The notes under the pieces: model-generated
What the model saw: the letters and a program-made list of their open reading frames with translations, nothing else
What the model was told of the DNA's origin: nothing
Databases searched by the model: none
Shown here: positions 58,401-64,000 of the stretch, one piece after another
Layout: the number at the start of each line of letters is the position of its first letter
How positions within the stretch are numbered: the first letter of the stretch is position 1
From: Mytilus trossulus
Taxonomy: Eukaryota > Mollusca > Bivalvia > Mytilida > Mytilidae
Direction of reading: 5' to 3'
Assembly: GCF_036588685.1 (NCBI RefSeq)
Contig: NC_086378.1
Span: forward strand, 49,656,686 to 49,720,685
DNA: 64,000 bases
Position numbers and translations under genes: made by a program

Positions 58401-58980
58401 GATCAGTGCGTCAATCAAGTCTCATATCTATTGCAATAATCTTCATCAACAGATTTAAAGTATTGTTGATGACAAAATATAAAATTGATTTACTTTGAAG
58501 TTCAAAACATCAATCAATGACGATTAATATGATTGCGAAGTACTAGTTCACGGTAAATCTCTGGTGGATTTTTTTTCTGAAGAAAAACATCATTAAGGGA
58601 GCTAAAAAATGTGTCAAGTACTTGATTTTTACGGGAAAGGACAGGAATATAAAAAAAATATATAATTACTTTGACCCTATAAGAACTCAAAAAAATTGAC
58701 TATCATGTTGAAATTTATTAGTAATAGTTACTCTGATTTTCATTTTTTTTAAAGTTTCCAAGTGATAGGTGCTAATTGTTCATTCAGTGCTTCTGCTTTT
58801 TAACGGTCATTTTCTGCAAGGGCTGTTTGTAGTGGAGGTATTCTTTTTTCAAGCTGCAAGTTATGTTTTTCCAAAACAGGTGCTACTTTCGGTATTATAT
58901 GCTGTAATATTTTCGACATATTTGTTGTGTGCTTTTTTTATATCACTCTTTATTAATTTCACCAGTTCTAATTATATACC
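55445..58980. other. Interior of the 6.7-kb element, no gene recognised
   Basis: It contains a G+C-rich word cluster at 55805-55840 (GACGCCGTCGCCGACGCCAA), a repeat A fragment at 56340-56530, and a TCTTATCTTA run near 58095-58135. No transposase blocks or splice-supported exons were found on either strand. Confidence 0.4.
56340..56530 (+). repeat. Diverged copy of interspersed mussel repeat A
   Basis: AACAACTCTCGACAAACGAC, GTCAACCTTCAACGATGAGC, CAGCTATGAAAGGGACCC and CAATTGAAACGAGAAAATTA keep the family order. The 61-codon frame across it is not a gene. Confidence 0.55.
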
Positions 58981-59207
58981 CCCTGCTATTCAACCAAAAA
59001 ACCGCTTCTTTCCGTTTCCGTTTCCGTTCCGCATTCCGTTTTCGCCGTTTAGCAACACCCCTTTGACACATTTCCAATTTCCATTCTCAATTTTAAAAGT
59101 ATCCTTGATACGATTATAGTATAAATGGAAGTCGATAATGAAAGCTCAATAAATAAAAAATCAGTAAGTCTATCTGTGTGTGCCGAACAGGTGAACTTGT
59201 TCGTCTT

Positions 59208-59430
59208 AGGCAGCAACCATTTTATTTCGGGAGGGGGGTATGTTTTTTTTTCTTCTAGACAATTTTTTTTTTGCCTGCGGCGATAAATAATTTTTTTTCT
59301 TTCAATTTTAGCATTACATATAGTGGCAGCTAAGGGTGAAACAAACAATTTTTTTGGTCAGAATCAAAAACAATTTTTTTTTTCTCCAAAAACTGGAAAC
59401 AAACTTTTTTTCCAAAAAAAACAACATAGA
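59208..59430. mobile_element. Second copy of the AGGCAGCAACCAT MITE
   Basis: It has the AGGCAGCAACCATTTTATTT end, a G-run, then ATTTTAGCATTACATATAGT and GTGGCAGCTAAGGGTGAAAC. The internal order is inverted relative to the copy at 39413-39697. The far end is truncated. Confidence 0.65.
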
Positions 59431-59439
59431 ACACCATAA

Positions 59440-61130
59440 AAATGAAATAATGATCTAATATTGAAATGTTTAAAAAATGTTTTTAGAATTTTTTGCTTTT
59501 TCTGTACTCTCAGTTGCAATCATGATATATGTTTGTAACTAAAAACAGGTATTCAAGCAATGCAATAGGTTGGTTCAGTGATATAGGTTGTCCGGAATGA
59601 AAGAGCTGAAATTCAGACTGCCAAGGGAACACAATGGCATTTTATAATGTTAAGACAGACAATTGATATATATGTTCCATGATTTCTTAAACGTGCAGAG
59701 AGCGTACAATTCTCTTAACATGGACTATCATAGGGAATCAGATTTAATGTTTCCATGTTAAGATTAGACTTTGCGGTAAATTATTACACAGTAAAACGAA
59801 CACCTGTTGTATTAGAATAACACGCTAACCAGGATTTTTTCGAACATAATATTCTACTCTTTTGTTTGCATGCTTCGTGCATAGTAACTTAGCATACGAG
59901 TACAAGTTAGTCATTTTTGGGTAACTAATTTACCATTCATGTCATAAAACATATAAAACATTTACCACAGTAACCAATATTTTTGCTGCTGACGTTTTAT
60001 TGTTTAAAAATATTTGTTTTCCTATACAATTTGAAGAAGTCAATTATTTTGTGAGCAATATGTAGATAAGAGAGTAATGACAGAGAAACGGTCCGTGTAA
60101 CACTTATCAACTCAAAGTTTTAAAAAGTTTTGAAATTTTAGATTTTTGGAATTTTTATCAAAGTTTTAATTATTTCACTTTTTGAAAGTTTAATTTTTTT
60201 TAAATGTTTGCTTAAAATATCAAAATATAAAGGGGCGACAAGGGGGTACCTATAATCACTGATGTAAACACGACTCTGATAAGAACTGTTTTTAGTTATA
60301 AATAAATAGCATGAAATATATCAAATCATTCTTAATAACAAAATAAATAATGAAAAGAAGAAATCGGTTTTTTTTTTTATGAAACATATAAGTCATCACA
60401 TGGGATAACAGTATCCTGAAATTTTAAGGTTGTGCATCTATCGAAAAAAAAAATATAATTAAACCTATTTGAACCGGAATCAACTACGTTGATTTAAATC
60501 TCTTATATAACAGGTCGCGAACTCTAGATTTTCTGATGTCGGAATATATTTTCATAGTAATTTCCAAAACACAAGGCCAACATGACCTTGAAAAACTGAC
60601 AAATCGACTCAATGAACTACAATGCATTGTGGGCTACTACGAGTAAACTACTACTTAAAACACGTGGAATTAGTGGGAAAACAGTCAACTAATATATTGT
60701 CTGGGACTCTCATTACCAATGTTTTTATTCTGCAAATATATTTAATGTAAAATATAAAACGTAATCTTCAATTTGCATGCTTAGACTAAAATAAATTTGT
60801 TTACTGGCTTCACGATTTGACTTTCTTTTTCGCCTTGCAAAAGTAGTTGAACCGGTTTTGTGCATTGTACAGTTATGAATTGAACCTGCACTAAGTTCAC
60901 GACATTAAACAGTGAAATATCCAATGAACTGACCACTGTCCAATAAGAAAGTCATTTGAGCTCTTCTAAACCGGTATATTGTCATTCCAAAATTATTTCT
61001 GCCTAGAAAAACACGAAAACTTTTGTTGAAACATTTTTGTCTGTAATGAATGTGTATTTTTTTTTTATCAGGACCTGAACTAAAAGTAACGGAACGTCAT
61101 AATATTCAGTATGCTAAAAATAAGTGTTAT
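59440..61130. other. Stretch with no recognised feature
   Basis: A+T-rich intergenic DNA with no splice-supported exon and no repeat family that I can name. Confidence 0.4.
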
Positions 61131-61136
61131 GAAAGC

Positions 61137-61300
61137 GACAGGGGCGAATCCAGCCATAATAAAAAAAAAAGGGGGGTCCTAACCCTGGACAAAAGGGTAG
61201 GGGTTACAACTACAGGTCCCCATCCAAATGCACTGATCGTCCAAAAAAGGGGGTCCATATTCCAGAAACCCCCGCCCTCCTGGAGCGGGTACGGTATATA
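61137..61300. mobile_element. MITE-like element, CAGGGGCGAATCCAG family
   Basis: It starts GACAGGGGCGAATCCAGCC, has GGGGGGTCCTAACCC and CAGGTCCCCATCCAA, and ends CCCCGCCCTCCTGGAGC. It is related to 1655-1795. The open frames on both strands come from its symmetry. Confidence 0.5.
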
Positions 61301-61304
61301 ACAG

Positions 61305-61810
61305 CTCAATACATTTTGTATAGTTTCATCCATCGATAATATCCATTTGTTGCTAATTTTATCACAAAATATACCTCAGTGGTTTTTTATCGTTCGGCTG
61401 CTGTCCTGTTGACATATGTAAAATATCTCCAATATTAAAAGTCTGGATCATAGTGTGTGCCATATTACCTATTTTTTTCTCTCTAAAACGTGCTTTGAAT
61501 ATACAAATAAGAAGATGAAGATGAGGTACTTGTATGCGTGCCAAATGTGACATCTTTCCAACAAAGAAATAATTCAGTAAAGTAAGCAGTCATGGGTTCA
61601 ATGCTGAAAAGTAAGCTTTAAATGACCAAACAATTACTTGTGAAAAACAATCCAAACAACCAAAAGAAAACCCGGCCCAATTAAATATATAAAAGGAGAA
61701 GAAATCTATCCCATCAAAAAAAAAACATATTGTATAGGAGCCTGACTGTGTTTCAGTGGTTGTAGTTTGTTTATGTGTTACATTTTTGTTTTTCGTTAAA
61801 TTTTTTTACA
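61305..61810. other. Stretch with no recognised feature
   Basis: I see no exon or known repeat. Confidence 0.35.
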
Positions 61811-61814
61811 TATA

Positions 61815-61965
61815 ATTAAGGCCGTTATTTTTCTCGTTTGAATTGTTTTACATTGTCGGGGCCTTTTATAACTGACTACTCGGTTTGGGCTGTGCTCATT
61901 GTTGAAGTTGTACGGTGATCTATAAATATTAATTTCTGTGTCATTTTGGTCTCTTTTAGTACTAT
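61815..61965 (-). repeat. Fragment of interspersed mussel repeat A
   Basis: TCTCGTTTGAATTGTTTTAC, GGGGCCTTTTATAACTG, CATTGTTGAAGTTGTACGG and GTGTCATTTTGGTCTCTTTT match the family. Confidence 0.55.
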
Positions 61966-62114
61966 TCGCCTTTTTGACGTTCCTGATGAAGGTAGATCCA
62001 GAAAAAGCGCTTCGGTGGGCTGACATACAACTTAAAACGTTTTCCTCTCTTGTTTATCGATTGCATGATGATAATATATTGCTTTTTATGACACTACAAA
62101 CTCCTCAGAGTCTG

Positions 62115-62400
62115 AATTGACCAGTTTTTGTGCTCGACCAGTAAAATCGAGCACACATTTTACTCGACTAGTCTCGACATTGTCTCGACTGGACTTAACT
62201 GTACTTAAGTGTTCTCGACTAGGTCTCGACTTTACTTAATTAGTCTGAAATGGTCTTGACCAAGGCTCGAAACGTCTCGACCTGTCTTGACTAGTCTCGA
62301 CTCAGTCTGAACCAGTCTCGACCTGTCTCGACCTGTCTCGACTAGTCTCGACTCAGTCTGAACCAGTCTCGACCTGTCTCGACTAGTCTTGACCTTCAAA
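62115..62400 (+). repeat. TCTCGAC minisatellite
   Basis: Irregular tandem units of about 10-11 bases carry the core GTCTCGACCT or GTCTCGACTA. Near the 3' end a longer unit (ACTCAGTCTGAACCAGTCTC) appears twice, showing a recent local duplication. Confidence 0.85.
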
Positions 62401-62514
62401 TTTAGTTTTGACTGGTATATAGAAGCCCATCTAACTTAATTATATATTGATCTTACAAAATTCAAGCTTATTAGGTAGTTTGATTACTGGCTGTGAAATA
62501 AAAAAAAATTTTTT

Positions 62515-64000
62515 TACAATAGGTAAAAATAAAAATTATTATATAAATTCAGATAGGCATCTTTAAATTTTCTAATAACTTTTTCAAATCAACTTGGATT
62601 TTCATCAAACTATGCACCTATCTAAGATATATACCAAGCTTACTGAATCCCATTTCATTTACTTTTTTGTTGTATTGCTGTAAAATTTAAGAATTAAAGT
62701 CATCTCGGTAAAAAAAGCTAGGATTTACAATTTGGACAAAATAGAGATAGGCATCTTTAATTTTTTTAATAACTTTTTCAAAATCACTTGGATTTTCATC
62801 AAACTATGCAGCTATCTTAAATATATATCAAGCTTACTGAATCCCATTTCATTTACTTTTTTGTTGTATTGCTGTAAAATTTAAGAATTAAAGTCATCTC
62901 GGTAAAAAAAGCTAGGATGTGCAATTCAGACAAAATAGAGATAGGCATCTTTAATTTTTTTAATAACTTTTTCAAATCAATTTGGATTTTCATCAAACTA
63001 TGCAGCTATCTTAGATATATATCAAGCTTACTGAATCCTATTTCATTTACTTTTTTATTGTATTGCTGTAAAATTTAAGAATTAAAGTCATCTCGGTAAA
63101 AAAAGCTAGGATTTGCAATTTGGACAAAATAGAGATAGGCATCTTTAATTTTTTTAATAACTTTTTCAAAATCACTTGGATTTTCATCAAACTATGCAGC
63201 TATCTTAAATATATATCAAGCTTACTGAATCCCATTTCATTTACTTTTTTGTTGTATTGCTGTAAAATTTAAGAATTAAAGTCATCTCGGTAAAAAAAGC
63301 TAGGATGTGCAATTCAGACAAAATAGAGATAGGCATCTTTAATTTTTTTAATAACTTTTTCAAATCAATTTGGATTTTCATCAAACTATGCAGCTATCTT
63401 AGATATATATCAAGCTTACTGAATCCTATTTCATTTACTTTTTTATTGTATTGCTGTAAAATTTAAGAATTAAAGAAATGTTGGTAAAAAAAGCTAGGAT
63501 TTGCAATTTCGGACAAAATAGAGATAGTACACTTTAAATTTTCTAATAACTTTTTCAAATCAACTTGGATTTTCATCAAACTAGGCAGCTCTCTTAGATA
63601 TATATCAAAATTACTGAATTCCAGGTTATTTTGTTTTTTGTTGAATTGCTGTCAAATTTAAGAATTTAATTAATCTAGGTCAAGAAAGCTAGAATTTGCA
63701 GTTCAAACAAAATAAAGATATATAGTACACTTTAATTTTTTTTAATATTTTTTTCAAGTCAACTTGGATTTATTCAAACTATATAGCTACCTTGTTAATG
63801 TATTAATCTTACTGAATCTCAGGTTGTTATTTAGTTTGGTGTATTGCTGTCAAATATAAGAATTAATTTTATCTGGGTAAAAAAAGCTAGGATTTGCAGT
63901 TTTGATAAAATAGAGATAGTACACTTTAAACTTGTTAATAACTTTTTCAAATCAACTTGGATTTTCATCAAACTATGCAGCTATCTTAAATATATATCAA
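62515..64000 (+). repeat. 194-bp satellite with 388-bp higher-order repeat
   Basis: GATAGGCATCTTTAA-type starts fall at 62552, 62746, 62940, 63134 and 63328, exactly 194 bases apart; the next unit is at 63523, and more diverged units follow to the window end. Units at 62746 and 63134 are almost identical to each other (TCAAAATCACTTGG, TTAAATATATATC, AATCCCATT), as are those at 62940 and 63328 (TCAAATCAATTTGG, TTAGATATATATC, AATCCTATT). This gives an ABAB order with a 388-base period. Confidence 0.92.

Larger units (their letters stand above)
52339..59060. mobile_element. 6.7-kb DNA element with inverted ends and 10-bp duplication
   Basis: The left end GGGTGTTGCTAAACGGCGAA and the right end, its inverse, continue pairing for about 55 bases through GGAATGCGGAACGGAAAC-type sequence. 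The flanks CTTTAACACA (52329-52338) and CTTTGACACA (59061-59070) form a 10-base target duplication with one mismatch. Outside them, repeat B resumes without loss, which confirms insertion. The interior is composite: an inverted fragment and a 2.7-copy tandem array of a 502-bp repeat, other mussel repeats, a possible terminal exon at 55304-55441, and no transposase that I can see. A Mutator-like, non-autonomous carrier element fits best. Confidence 0.85.

Noticed and set aside
1-64000. CRISPR-like or bacterial features
   Set aside because: The tandem arrays have no unique spacers between constant repeats, and the genes are spliced. The window is eukaryotic.

Overview
The window looks like nuclear DNA of a marine bivalve, most likely a mussel (Mytilus or a close relative). 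The evidence is the strong A+T richness, small exons split by GT-AG introns, many short inverted-repeat elements, and interspersed repeats that I recognise from mussel genomic sequence. One example is the family with the core GACAACTCTCCA; another carries TGTTGTCTCTTTGACACA. There are no operons, ribosome binding sites or CRISPR arrays. The species call is an inference and no search was run.

Layout. 1-4.3 kb: a two-exon protein-kinase-like gene whose N-terminal half is a 13-residue Ser/Thr-rich tandem repeat. 4.3-10.6 kb: repeat-rich DNA with hairpin elements, a decayed transposon-type gene (6.99-7.96 kb) and two tRNA-like sequences in opposite orientation. 10.7-34.3 kb: the most interesting block. 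Two arrays of one 54-bp unit, each unit containing the perfect palindrome GTATGCTAGCATAC, lie in inverted orientation at 11.1-11.8 and 26.6-27.2 kb. Between them are a complete 12-exon transposase-like gene on the minus strand (13.3-20.0 kb) and an unrecognised multi-exon gene on the plus strand (20.6-24.7 kb). Just outside the right array is a six-exon Mutator-like transposase gene with a C-terminal DEDDh exonuclease domain (27.6-34.3 kb). Its missing 5' exon may lie at 10.7-10.9 kb, outside the left array. That would make the array-bounded unit a roughly 16-kb element nested in its intron.

36-41.6 kb: an insertion with TTAA flanks, then a complete five-exon secreted C-type lectin gene, the only clear ordinary host gene besides the kinase. 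41.7-44.6 kb: three tandem copies of a roughly 850-bp repeat, interrupted by an element whose empty site can be read in the neighbouring copies. 45.68-48.16 kb: a 2.48-kb foldback element with long, internally repetitive inverted arms and a perfect 9-bp target duplication. 48.7-49.3 kb: a 28-bp palindromic minisatellite and a reverse-transcriptase relic. 52.34-59.06 kb: a 6.7-kb element with inverted ends and a 10-bp target duplication, inserted into an older repeat that resumes on the far side. 62.1-64 kb: a TCTCGAC minisatellite, then a 194-bp satellite with a 388-bp higher-order period that runs off the window.

Taken together, the window is mainly a set of nested DNA transposons. The Mutator-like gene and the two elements with 9-10 bp duplications could belong to one mobilisation system, because Mutator-type elements make duplications of that size. 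The array-flanked gene pair looks like a second, separate system.
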